This document shows positions 50,078 to 62,352 of a stretch of DNA of 64,000 nt, piece by piece. Every line of letters starts with the position of its first letter. The first letter of the stretch is position 1. The notes beneath the pieces are model-generated. The model was not told the origin of the DNA, did no database searches, and saw only the letters and a list, made by a program, of their open reading frames with translations. This stretch comes from Myxocyprinus asiaticus (taxonomy: Eukaryota; Chordata; Actinopteri; Cypriniformes; Catostomidae): assembly GCF_019703515.2 (NCBI RefSeq), contig NC_059346.1, forward strand, positions 17,863,501 through 17,927,500, read 5' to 3'. A program made the translations under genes and the position numbers.

Positions 50078-51521
50078 TAACAATGTGTGTCCACATTTCT
50101 GTGACTTCAGCAGTTTTATCGACTGGCGGAGACTGGCTCATTTCAATGGCCTTCGCTGTTTGTCCCAAATATGTAAGGTAAATCAGCTAATCCCACTGTC
50201 ATATAGACAAAAATGTATTATTTAGTAAAAAACAATACAATACGGTTTTATGGCTGATAAAAAATATAAACTGTATGGTCTGTAAATTTTCTCAACACAC
50301 TGTGGCAAAAAGTAACATAGCCTACTTTTGATTAGTTAAATTTAACCCTTTTTGAATGTGAACTGTGAAATGAATTGAAAACACTAATATTGAACTTTCA
50401 TTTAAGAATATTAAAGTTTATTGCATGAGTTTCACTGGTCAACACACAAGATTTAATGTAAACACACTTTTGTTTAAATTCTGCAGAAATGTTATTAATA
50501 ATTTACAGTTATTCGGCAGATTAAAATCAACAAATCATTTTAGTGTTCTAAAATGAGCCAGAACAATATAAACATGATTAGTTCGATCGAGCACCATCAT
50601 TGATCAGGTTCAGCATATTGCCAAAGACAGTTAGTTATAAAATATACAACAAATACACACCCACACACCACATCACACACTATACTGTATGGTTTGGCAC
50701 TGCGAGTGTCTGCAAATACTGAATACAGACACACAAAGACAGCAGCTTATTTCAGTTCTGTGTCTCTATGTGTGTCTCACAGAATATTAACCCACATCTC
50801 ATCTGTCCACTATATCAGGAAACAACAATCATACTCAAACTCTCCCTCATCTCTCTCCCCTCCCTTCATGTCTTTGGCACTATTTACACTTGGTATAACA
50901 TCAGTCTCGAGTGATCTGATCACAAATTTCCAGCAAGGACAAATTGGCGTTTCCACTTGGGTTTTACATGGTTCTCAAATACATCTACTGTGACCACCTG
51001 TAATTGGATGTTGTTGAGGGGCTCTGATTTCATGACTACATGCATCACGGTGTTACTGCATGTTTATAAAGCACACACACAAAAAAAGTAAAAAACAAAT
51101 CAAAATGAAGAATAAAAAGTTGACACAACATTGTTTCTAAATATAGTTTTTAGAAATGTGACATTTCAGGCAAAATGCTGACTGTTATTTTACTTTTAAC
51201 CATGGATGTGCATGCTTTATGCAATCTAGATTTGTTTCACTGTGCAGACGCTTTTATCAAAAGCAAATTATCAGTATCTGCATGTAGATGGCAGGCATAT
51301 CCAAGCTGTTCCATGAATTCTTGTGCATACTATATGCAGATATGGCTTTTTCCAAACATTACAATTAGATGGTTTTCTTTTAAAGCCACACATAACAGGC
51401 CAAGTTTAAAACCCTTGTTTTAACGTAATGGTCAATTGACAGCTGAGAAGGTGGTCCATTCCTGTTGTCCGTGAAGTATCAGGACAGATTAGCGTTTACA
51501 CAACAAATGCAATGTGGTCAC

Positions 51522-51968
51522 CACTGTTGGGCAAAGGATTTCACTACAAATGACTAATTACTTATCTACAATTAAATTCATATTATGGATTAAACTGATT
51601 ACTTTATTGGAAAAGTAATTACATAACTAATTACTTTTAAGTTACTTTCTAAAACACTTTTCACATATAAGTTTTTGTTTTTCCATTCAGTGAATTCAAA
51701 ATAAAGTCTATATTTCCTCTGTTATTTGACTTGTTAGGGGGCCCTTCATGTTAATTCATGTTTTAAATGTCTTCTACATAAATATTATTTTAAAAATACT
51801 GTATGTATAATCCAAGTAATGTAACAAGTAACTTACCATAATTGAAAGTCAGTAACTGTAATTTTATTAATAGAATTTGAAATGTAATGCTTTACACTAC
51901 TTTTTGTACTAAAATGTAATTAGATTACAGTAATTAATTACTTTGTAATTAGATTACACCCAACAGTG
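51522..51968. mobile_element. hAT-type MITE with perfect 8-bp duplication, 447 bp
   Basis: CACTGTTGGG at the left is the exact inverse of CCCAACAGTG at the right. GTGGTCAC is duplicated exactly on both sides (51514-51521, 51969-51976). The body is made of TAATTACTT-type blocks. No coding capacity. Confidence 0.88.
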
Positions 51969-53634
51969 GTGGTCACATGTGTTTCTGACTCCCACCGTAT
52001 GTGGTTTGAGTGATCCTAACACAAAATGTTTTGGATCCCCTTTACACCTTTATTTATCGCTATCCACTTGTGATCAGATCACTGGTGACGGATGTTTATA
52101 CCAGTTGCAAACGGGTTCTTTGAGAGAGAGAAGAAAATGCAAAGTGAGAGAGAAGGATGATGAGAATCTAAAATTCTGGTAAAACTGTAAGGCATTAATA
52201 TGACCATAAAGCAAAATGAATACAATCATTAAAATGAACAAGTGACCGTGAGAGAAAGGGTAGAGCAGTCTAAGCGTGTTTGTTTATGTGTGAAAGAGAG
52301 GAAGAGAAAAACTGAAAGACAATTCAGACGCTAGATTCCACTCCTCCAGAGATCTACAGTTTTGTAGTTTATAAGTGTAGTGCTAAAATGAATTTTTGGT
52401 TGATCAATGCTCCGTGTAACACTTTACGGTTCAGGTTTCAGACCTTTCCTATACAAATGCAAAAATAAATAAAATATCCATTATTATTTTTTTCCGGTTA
52501 CTTCATGAATGGATAATTTACCTTTTCTGTCTTTTTCTTCCATTTTACTTTCTTTTCTTTTTCAAAATTGTGACTTCAGAAATTATTTTGTGAATAAATA
52601 ACTGATGACCAATTTAAATTTTTTCTGTTTTGCAGTTTCCGCTGTGGTACCACTACCACGGGGGTGTGGGTTGTGGAACGGACTGCTTATTAATGCATGA
52701 CGTTGAGGAGTAGTCTAAAAGGCTAGTCCAGGAGTTGGCAAACTAAAACACGCATGTCACTATTGGCTCTTAAATGCAATTGCAGCTGGCACTCAGCCAG
52801 CCACCATGAGCGGTACTTTTCTTACGGGAATAAAGATCATACAAGGAGAAATAGACCATGCAAATTACAAGTAAGCTCTGTATAAAGGCTTTAAAGAATG
52901 AAAGCAGATTAATAACCCTAAATTTAAAAGGGAATGAATAGCAATTCAGGAGAGTTTACCATTGTTTATTGCAAGTATGCAACTGTGCACTGCGAACAAT
53001 GCACAGTTGAAATGATGTGCTTTGTGCTCTGTGGGTCATACGAATGGTTTGTCCACTCCCTCGCTATTGCCAATAATGACCCCTCTGTGTGCCAGTGGTT
53101 ACAAGCATGTCTTAGTTTGCAGACCCCTGGGCTAGCCTTTTAAAATACTGCTCAGCATCCATGCAGTAAGCAGCCCAACCCACACAGCGCAAACTACAAG
53201 ATACAAAAATGAACAAATAGAAAATAGGATTAAAAAATTATTTTCTGAAGTCACAGTATAGTAAAGGTAAAACTGTAAAAAAGGAGACAAAAGGTAAATT
53301 ATACATTCATGAAATAACCTTAAAAAATAAATAAAAATTTCAAACCGTTTTTAACATTTTTGCATTTGGATTGGCATGGTCTGAAAACTGAACTGTAAAG
53401 TGTTACACAGGCCATCGCTTTTATTTTATTTTTTTAGTGTAGTTTGTACTTTTTTGTCTCATGAAACCAGTGGTTTGATGTGGTGGTCAGTGGTCAGTGT
53501 GTTTGTGTGCTCTGTAGGATAGAACTCTGTAGGGGTTTCATGGAGCTCTTTTGTGTTTTCTCACTGGCCACCTTGACGACACAATTGAAGCCGCTGCAAC
53601 AGGCATCAGGAAAGAGAGCTTGGCAACAACAAAC

Positions 53635-54837
53635 CTAGCAACGGATCCCCTTTCTTCCAAGAAACCTTAGAACAGCGTAGTTGTAGGTGGTGGCAACCAC
53701 GTAAATGAACTAAAGCAAGAGTTAGAGAAAGGAACAACACATCAGCAGAAGATAATTCTGTAATTTCCACTGCAAAAGGAAATATTTTAATAAAATAAAT
53801 TTGAATGGTGCAAAGGCATTAGTGATTCTATCCCTTTGAGGCAAACATTGCAGTACAATATACTGGGCATGTACACTCACTGACCACTTTATTAGGTACA
53901 CCTGTACACCTTCTTATTCGTGCGAGTATCTAATCAGCCAATCATGTGGCAGCAGCGCAATGCATAAAATCATACAGATAAGGGTCAGGAACTTCAGGTA
54001 ATGTTCACATCAACCATCAGAATGGGGAAAAAATGTGATCTCAGTGATTTTGACTGTGGCATGATTTTTGGTGCCAGAGTGTAACTGCTGATCTCCTGGG
54101 ATATTCATGCACAACAGTCTCTAGAGTTTACTCAGAATGGTGCCAAAGACAGAAAAAACCAGTGAGTGGCAGTTCTTCAGATGGAGATACCTTGTTGATG
54201 AGAGAGATCAATGGAGAATGGCCAGACTGGTTCGAGTTGACATAAAGGCTACGGTAACTCAGATAACCCCTCTGAATGACTGAAGGTAACTCAGAATGCA
54301 TAACATGTCGAACATTGAGGCAGACTGACTACAGCAACAGATGACCACGTCTGGTTTCACTTCTTTTAGCCAAGAACAGAAAGCTGAGGCTGCAGTGGGC
54401 ACAGGCTCACCAACACTGGAAAGTTAAAGACTGGAAAAAAATAGCCTGGTCTGATGAATCTCGATTTCTGCTGAAGTACACAGATGGTAGGCCAACAGCT
54501 TTCCGTCCACAGAACTGCTGCTCACTTGATGTTTTTGGCACCATTCTGAGTAAACTCTAGAGACTGTTGTGCATGAAACTCCCAGGAGATCCCATATTTC
54601 CCAGCTAATAGCTATTTGACTAAATGTCTAAGATCTGTGCCCTGAACAGGGCATCAGGCTTTCAACTTGACTTTACTTAGTGGGTTAAAGTCAACAAATG
54701 AAGGATAGGCGATCACTAACCAGGGCGAGAAGAGTGATTCCTGCTCCAGCAAATGCACAGATGTAAAGGTCATAGGTCAAGTAGAACTGGAAACATGAAA
54801 AATTATATAAGTGATACAATCTTTTAAAACTGTGAAA

Positions 54838-54879
<42 letters not shown>

Positions 54880-57800
54880 GCTTCTAACCTCTGGTGTTTT
54901 GCAGATGTTGGCCAGTGTAGTTCCACAAACGTTCCCCGGCACAGCATTCCAGGGAAGAAACCCTACTCAAAACATAACATGACATAAACACAAACACATG
55001 CATACACACATACACACATAGATTCACACATATAATTACAGACAGGCACAGACATACCGTACTGCCGTGCATCCATGCAGACCCTTGAGTGCTGGCTGAA
55101 TAGGGTGGTTTCAGACATAACGTTGACCGTGTGACAGGAGTGTGCCATGTTAAAGAAGAAAAGCACAGGAACAGCCGTGAAGGCAAAGACAGCCAGCCAG
55201 ATCACGGTGAGAACATATGTCAGGATTATAAACTGGACAAGAGAAAAGAGCCAATCAGATCACTGCAACACATAAAATGATTTAATGTTGTAACCCTATT
55301 TGTTTAATGTCACCCTAAATAAATATGTAACTATCAGGTGATATTATTTAATTCTTCCATCAGAACTTCTAATTGCAGAATTAAAAAACATCCTCCAATT
55401 GTTATATCTAAAAGTATTGTCTTCTTTAAATAACTTCAATGTAGTTAGCTACTTTTTCTTAGTAGCTTGTAGTGTAGCTAACTACTTTTTTAAACAGTAC
55501 AGTAGCTCGACTAAACTTAAACTACCTTAGGTTATGAGTAGCCTGTATGAGTAATAATTTCAAAGTAGTTTCCTTAACACTGCGCTGTAAAAAAGAAAAG
55601 GTCAAATAACCTAAAAATTATCTACATGTATTAACATCTAAATTAGCTGATTTATTAAAAAGAAAATATTATTTAATAATTACTGAAGCAACCAGAATAC
55701 ATTAGTTTACACCAGCAAAAGTCATTTTTAAGGGTCAGATCAAGTAGAAATAACTTCTTAAAGGAACAACTGCATATATCCACTTTTTACAGTACAAAGA
55801 GTATAAAAGCAATAAAAACGCCTTGAATTCAAACTATATTAGAAAGATACAAAGGGATCAGCAACCACACAATTAAAAACCCAAGTCAAACTCAATTTCG
55901 GACACACACACATATACACACACTTACAGTCAGGCTGATGCAGCGCCCGAAACTGGTGCTCCTGAACTCTCCAAAGGTCTGTTTTACAGCACTGGTGGTG
56001 TAAAATCCTTCAGCCAACAGCAACAATCCGTAGAGGAAAAAAAAGGAGGCTAAACCGTAGATCACATACTGGAAATACTTTATACTGCAAAACACACACA
56101 CACATGGTTGGATTAGTGACAAAAGCATACAGAAACCGGCAAGATTAGATACACAATCACATTTAATATAGCAGAGATAGAGAATCACTCACAAGTCCGC
56201 CAGCACAATAAAATCCTGGACGTCCCTGGCAAAGTAGAGCTCTATGAATGTATGCGTATGAGAGAGCGCCTCATGCCCTGCCCCACAGAAGAGTGCCACG
56301 CCAGTGTAGCAGAGCAGAGTGGCCAGCAGGCTGGTGTAGGGCACAGCGCCCAGGCAGCGGATGCAGCAGTCATAGCAACCTGTAGGTGAGTAATATATGA
56401 ACACACACACTGCACATGCAGCACACAAAATACACACACACATTTATATGCACATGCACACTCACCTCTACACTAGAAAATTACATTCAAACATACATGA
56501 TCTATAAAGTAATACACACACATACATGGCTAAAATGACACAGCTGTCATATAAATGAGCATGCATACATGCACTTTAAAGTGCTTTTAAGGGTTAGTGG
56601 CCTAAAATATGCACACACATTCACAATATGATCTACAAATAAATAGTCAGTGTATCATGGAATCAGATCACAAACGCAGCACAGCCAATCATATAGCAGA
56701 CAAAATGAACGCAGATGCCCTTCTCTGACCGCAAAAAAACTACAGCAGCTAAAACACAGACAACTTCTGAACATAAAATACGAGGAATTAAGATGCTCTA
56801 GAAGCACCAAAACATTTAACAGTTAACAGGCAAAACAACTGTAGCAAAAAAAAAAAGGACAAAAAAGATATGTTTTAATGAAGCAACTTAACCAAAAGAA
56901 GCCAAACTTGAAGGCTCAGCTTCTCAGAATTCTACAGTTCCCAGCATGGTGATGTGAGTGATGCAGATTGGAGATAACCAAATGAAGAGCAGAAGCGTTT
57001 AGGAGGCTGGTCTCAGGTCACCTAGCGCTTTACACAACCACGGCTGTTTCACTGGAAACATTGATGCCACTGAGCTGAACCCAAGCCAAGAGAGTTGCAC
57101 AGACGCTTGTCCACTCACTCCAGAGAGCTCTGGACTAACTGTCCTTTTCACACTTGAGATTTCTCTTCGCTGTTGTTGATTTCTAAATTCAGAGAGGTAA
57201 TTTCTGTTTCTTCAGATACACTCCGCTGTCCACCTCAAGGAAGAAAAAATGCATCGCTTAAGCTAGTCCTGTCCCTCCCTCTTCTCTTTTTCTCCCTCTT
57301 TCCCTCCCTCTCTCTCCTGAGTAGGTTGGTGTCAGGTTGAGAGAGAGATTTGAGTGTGTGTGTTTAATGTTTAGTGGTCAGAAAAAAGAATCACACAGTG
57401 AGAGTTATAATGGCTTTTGTTTCAACAACAAAAAGTATCTTTGTGAACTAACAACACACACACACACACACACACACATTAGGTCTCACCAGTGAAGTAC
57501 GTCATTGCGTTTCCTCTCGTAGAGGCACAGACAGACACACAGTGACACCATTGGGGGTTACAATGGGGTCAAGATCATGTCAGGTCAGGTCATCCACATT
57601 TTACTTTCTCTTTTCATCAAGTGTTGAAGAAAACAGACACTCATAAAAATCTGATTACTAAATAATGTAGACTTATCACGTCCAATATTGAGATTTTTCA
57701 ACATGCCCTCTGTTCTGGACCATAGAAATGCGTATGTGAGCCTAACAGTCAATAAACTCATCTAAAAGTGCTTCATTACACAGTTATAATAAGTTAATAA

Positions 57801-58584
57801 GCAGAACTATAAACCCTGCAGACACACCCTGAGCTCATCTGCACACATTTCAACAGACAATACAAATCTGAGTAGCATCAACTTTAAAAACACATCTGAA
57901 GCTGAAACTTACTGAAATTTGGGTTTATGTTAAGTTGCTTTAGATAACAACATCTGCTAAATGAGCAAATGCAAATGTAAATGTACAGAACCTGAGTTCT
58001 AAACCTTCAAGAAACAGTAATTAAGAAATCACAATCACATACACTGCTGTCGCAGTTCAAACACAAAACATGATTATGCAAAAGGTTGATAAGAACCTAA
58101 GATTCTCTTTCTTCCTGTCCTGTCTTATTAAGCAAACTACTTTGCTGCCTGTTCCTGCCACTGCAAAAACAAACCTTCCACTCTCCTTACACCAGCAATA
58201 CAATGTATGCAAATACTGTACATGAATACATTAAGCAACAACAATTAACATCTGTGCATTATTAGACTGGAACTGGGCTGTACAAGAATGAAACACAAGA
58301 AGAGAAAACAAGAGAGAATAATTGACCTAAAGACCTGGTGTGACCTCTGGCTGGAGTCTCCTGATGTTTCTGTTCATTTCACCCACACCTCTGCTCTAAA
58401 GCGTTGCAGTCAGTTAGGAACCATTTAAACAACCATTACAAATAGGGTCATATAAACACACATCCAATTATGTAAACAGTTTTATCAGGCCAAAACATAC
58501 TGTATCACAGAATTAAAAGTTTTTGGTTAAAATCATGACATTGGTTAAATATTGGTTCAGGTGAGTACAGGTATACTTACCCAT
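53635..58584 (-). CDS. plp1: Proteolipid protein 1, DM20 form, 7 exons
   Basis: Four-TM tetraspan of CNS myelin. Minus-strand exons in coding order: 58584-58581 (ATGG only), 56379-56193 (187 bp), 56084-55928 (157), 55232-55058 (175), 54962-54889 (74), 54786-54721 (66), 53709-53635 with TAG. Total 738 bp, 245 aa. Exons of 187, 157, 74 and 66 bp equal the mammalian PLP1 exon 2, DM20-form exon 3, exon 5 and exon 6; the PLP-specific 35-residue loop is absent. Marks: [11 protein letters not shown] start, [13 protein letters not shown] in TM1, [16 protein letters not shown] in TM2, [77 protein letters not shown] tail. The GPM6 paralogues differ in the tail and N-terminus, so plp1 fits best; a or b copy is not decided. 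CG(A) in CGCGHEAL and F in place of the ICG cysteine are changes from mammals. Confidence 0.93.
53876..54600. mobile_element. plp1: Degraded Tc1-like element in plp1 intron 6
   Basis: It starts with CACTGACCACTTTATTAGGT, the end of a Tc1-like family frequent in fish. A broken frame ([17 protein letters not shown]) follows. About 50 bp near 54105-54150 (CATGCACAACAGTCTCTAGA) recurs inverted at about 54535-54590. The matching right TIR was not found, so the element is truncated or decayed. Confidence 0.65.
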
Positions 58585-58656
58585 GTGAGTTTGTGTGTGT
58601 GCGTGTGTACTGCGCTCTGTCTCTCTGATGTGCCGTGCAGTTTAATCTCTCTTGAT

Positions 58657-58666
58657 GCTTTTATGA
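58657..58666 (-). promoter_or_regulatory. plp1: TATA-like box, candidate plp1 promoter
   Basis: On the minus strand TCATAAAAGC lies about 75 bp before the ATG. That would put a start near 58630 and give a short 5'UTR. An AACAAT motif (SOX-like) at about 58691 is upstream. Both are motif calls only. Confidence 0.25.
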
Positions 58667-58714
58667 TTCTCACTCACACTTTTGTCCCTGGAACAATAAA
58701 CAAACAAACCTCTC

Positions 58715-58716
<2 letters not shown>

Positions 58717-58762
<46 letters not shown>
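58717..58762. repeat. (CT)n microsatellite
   Basis: About 23 CT units, followed by a short CA stretch, upstream of the plp1 start on the minus strand. It is a GAGA-type tract in promoter-proximal DNA. Confidence 0.95.
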
Positions 58763-58766
<4 letters not shown>

Positions 58767-61402
58767 CACACACACGTACACACACTTAGGCAGATCTTAA
58801 AGATGCAGCGTCCTTTTCTACTGTAAAATTATTTTTAAAAAAGTGTGTGTGAGTTTGAATAAATGTGTATGTGTCAGTGGAATGAACCCTTAATGTTCTC
58901 ATGCATGTTGCGTGCATGATAGAGATGTACACATGGGCCAAAACATTCATGTGCCAAATCTCACCTCTGACCCTTTCATTACTTTTTTTGAGTTCTGACA
59001 TAAACATCCTTGCTTAGACACACACACAGTTTGCCGAGTGAGGGAGGTGGGACCTAGAGAGTCAGACTGGGACAAGGGCACATTTGATACAATACTACAG
59101 TTGTGTTAGAAATGGGAACACAAACACACAGACAATTCTCTCTTTCTTTAACAAACACAAATACTCAAACTCAGATTCTCTCACTCTCTTGCACACATTC
59201 ACACAATACTATTACAGTGGCAATCACAATAAGGCTAGTGTGTGGTTTGGAATAAATATTTTGTGTTCTTTTTATGGAGCACACGCCAACAAATATATAA
59301 ATAGACACATTATTACATAGCTATCAATTTGGGTACATTTACTTCTAATATTTATTTATTTTGTATAAGACTAATTATTGACTAAACATAACCTTACCTC
59401 TAAAATAAAACTTTTAGCATTTTTAGAATAAAAAAAATAAATAAAAATAAATAAATAAATAAATAAATAAAAAACAGCATTTGATTTATTTAAGAATCAA
59501 TTTTCCAATTTCCAATTCATGAATGTCCCCAATGGAAGGATTTGTTCCCAAACTACAGCTATGTACACACACTTCAGTCTCAGTCAAATTTAAAGAACAA
59601 GGAGAAGGAAAACTCAATATTTACTTCAAATCTGAGGCAGAAATGTACAGAGTATAAAAGAACAGACTTCTGCAAGCTGTTGTACCAACAGACCTGAGCA
59701 GCTGCACACAGGTTGACCCCAGCCAGGAGAGACACACTTGGTGTTGTCTGACTCCATGGATCCATTAACCAGTGTCTTTCCTTTTCAAAGTCCAAATGAA
59801 TTCAAACTGTTGTCAATACTGCAAATTATTTTATAAAGCTGTAGAACTTTCACACAAATACATTTAAAGACAAACTTTCTGCTGGTTACCAAGGAAACTG
59901 TATCCAGATTTGGCACAAAATTCATGGCAGGGGTGGTTAGCATGGGTAACATGAATAATCTAACCATCTGGCAGGATATGACACCATTACTACACTACTG
60001 TACCCCTGTGAAATCTCTGTGCAGTTCCATAGTAAACACAATATTTTTTAATTACCTTTGTCAGAAAACCCCTGTGCTCGGTACATATCACCACATTCAT
60101 GTTTCATAGGAAAGAATAGCATCATAAGTTCTCAGCAAATCCTGTATGTCATGAGTAATGTCATAAGTGACATCATATACTGTAACTGTATGAGTGATGT
60201 TATATCACTGATAAATACAGAAAAAAATCTCAGTGCTTTTAAATTTAACATTTTCACAAAACATATCAAACAAACTCAGATACGATACATATTTCAAATG
60301 ATTAAAAAGCATTTGCACAAAATGATAACATTAAGCATGACACAAATTATCTAAAGATGTTTAACTTGAAAATTCTACACTACACATTCGCTTTCTCTCA
60401 CTCACAAATAATCACACACACACACAAACAGACACACACACTGTGTTCTTTAAAATACTTGATTTGATCTGCTTGTGTAATCTATACAAATAAATGAATA
60501 GTTTATACCAAAAGTAAACTGCACAATTCATCCATTCAGAGAGAGAAAGAAAAAAGAAAGAGAGAGAGACGCGGTGTAAAATACTTTTTCATTTGTACTG
60601 TAACGCAAAACGGGTTTAGGGTCCAAAATCAATCTGGGCTTAAAATGACTCTTTGCTATGGAAAAAATCTGAGCTTAAAAACGATTAGAAATCATTTTTC
60701 CAACACATTCAAAAAAGCTGTCTGTACATTAACGTTAATACATATGTTATAACTGTACAATAGTCGTTAATATGCTTGTTATTACATGTTATTACATATC
60801 TTATAATAAGAGCTTGGTTGGCTCACAATGAACCACATATGGGGCTCCAGCAACCTCTACTGTTCTTTCTCTGTGCTCCGCCTGCAGGGTTTAAGAGTCT
60901 TGCAGCACCACCTAAAGTCAGCTGCGGTATTGCAGCTCATCCTCAGGTAGTCTGGCCTTTCTACTGTATATGGTTCTGCACAGCAGGTTCTTATCTATTC
61001 TTATAATGTGAATGTTGTCTCTCCAGACATACAGTAAGTCACTCTAGAAGCAGTGTGAGACTGACACCATTCATTCTGGTTCACATTGTATTGCACCAGT
61101 GTGTTGCACTGACACACTTCATTATGGTGTATATAGTGTTCATTTGGATTTATCCTGATGAATTGCATTGATTCATATTAGTGAAGGAAATCTAAGGTGA
61201 TTGTGCTTGTGTTATGTATTGTGTTCACCTGCTATTGTACTTTCTAACACAGTTATAACAGTTTGCACCACTTTGATCTGGTTAAATACTGATAGTAATA
61301 ATTGATTGGAATTGCTGTGATTGTGTTGTAGAGATTTGTTGTGTTCATTTACTGCATGTGAGTGTGGTGAGGTGGTGTGTGGGTATGTGTTTGTATTGCA
61401 TG

Positions 61403-62299
61403 TTATACACGTGTTGTTGAGTGTGGGTGGGGCAGAGTGGTGGAGTTGTATCCATGTGTGAATGTGTTGTAAGGGTGCATGCTGGGATACCCCATCAAAG
61501 AATTGGGTGACATGGTAATGGTGTTGGGTGTCATGGTAACACTATTGGGTGTCAAGGTTACAGTGTTGGGTGTCATACTGCCACTATTTGGTGTCATGGT
61601 GACAGAACTTGGTGTCATGAGAGGGGTGTCATCCGGTGATCGATGAAGCGTGAGGGCATAATCCCGCGGAGAAGATGCTGGTGTCAAACGGAGGGGGTCG
61701 CACAATGACCCTTCCTCTTGATTCCCCCCTGAAATGGAGGTGGGTGTATAGCTGAGGTCATTGGGCGGGGTCTGTCGTTGAGATGCAGCCTGAGGAGGCG
61801 TGTCCTGTCTACTGCGCTTGTCCTTGCGATAGTAGAGTGCAGCAAAGGCCAGCACATTGAGGAAGAGGAGCGAAGCTCCAACGGCGATAGTAACGCTCAG
61901 CTCGGTGGAGTAATCGCGTGGGTTGGCGATGACCAGCGGTCCACTGCGTGCTGTGGACTGGGGGGGCTGTTTACCAGGGGTACGAACCTTGTTGGGGCGG
62001 GGTGTGGCGCTGTGAGAGCTATGCGTTGTCAGAAGAGGTGGAACCCTTGTTGTGGTCGACGTGTAGTGGAACATGTCATGCAGGTTGTACAGGTGAGGTA
62101 CCAGGTGCTTCCAGAAGGCCACTTTTGTAGCACGATAATGATCCCGAACACGTGGTTTTAGCCCGATGTGCAGGTACAGCTGGTCATGGGGACTGTATTT
62201 GGCCCACGTCACTTCCTCAAAACGGTTTGCCTTAGTGTGGATGAACTTGGTGTCCTGAGGAACTGGCTTGTTTGGATCCCTAACCGCATAGACAGACAA

Positions 62300-62352
<53 letters not shown>

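Larger units (their letters stand above)
48891..53634. other. 3' region of the znf185-like gene and intergenic DNA up to plp1
   Basis: An AATAAA near 49266-49271 is a possible end signal for the znf185-like message. No coding exon was recognised. MITEs lie at 49691-50077 and 51522-51968. The part next to 53635 should be the plp1 3'UTR (minus strand); it is AT-rich and no single polyadenylation signal stands out. Confidence 0.5.
58585..61402. other. Divergent-side gap between plp1 promoter and nlgn3 3' end
   Basis: plp1 and nlgn3 are both on the minus strand, so this gap should hold the plp1 promoter and, on its right side, the nlgn3 3'UTR. No coding exon was seen. It contains a (CT)n tract at 58717-58762, an AAAT-rich tract near 59430-59475, a GAGA-rich stretch at about 60540-60570, and otherwise AT-rich unique-looking DNA. 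Confidence 0.5.
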
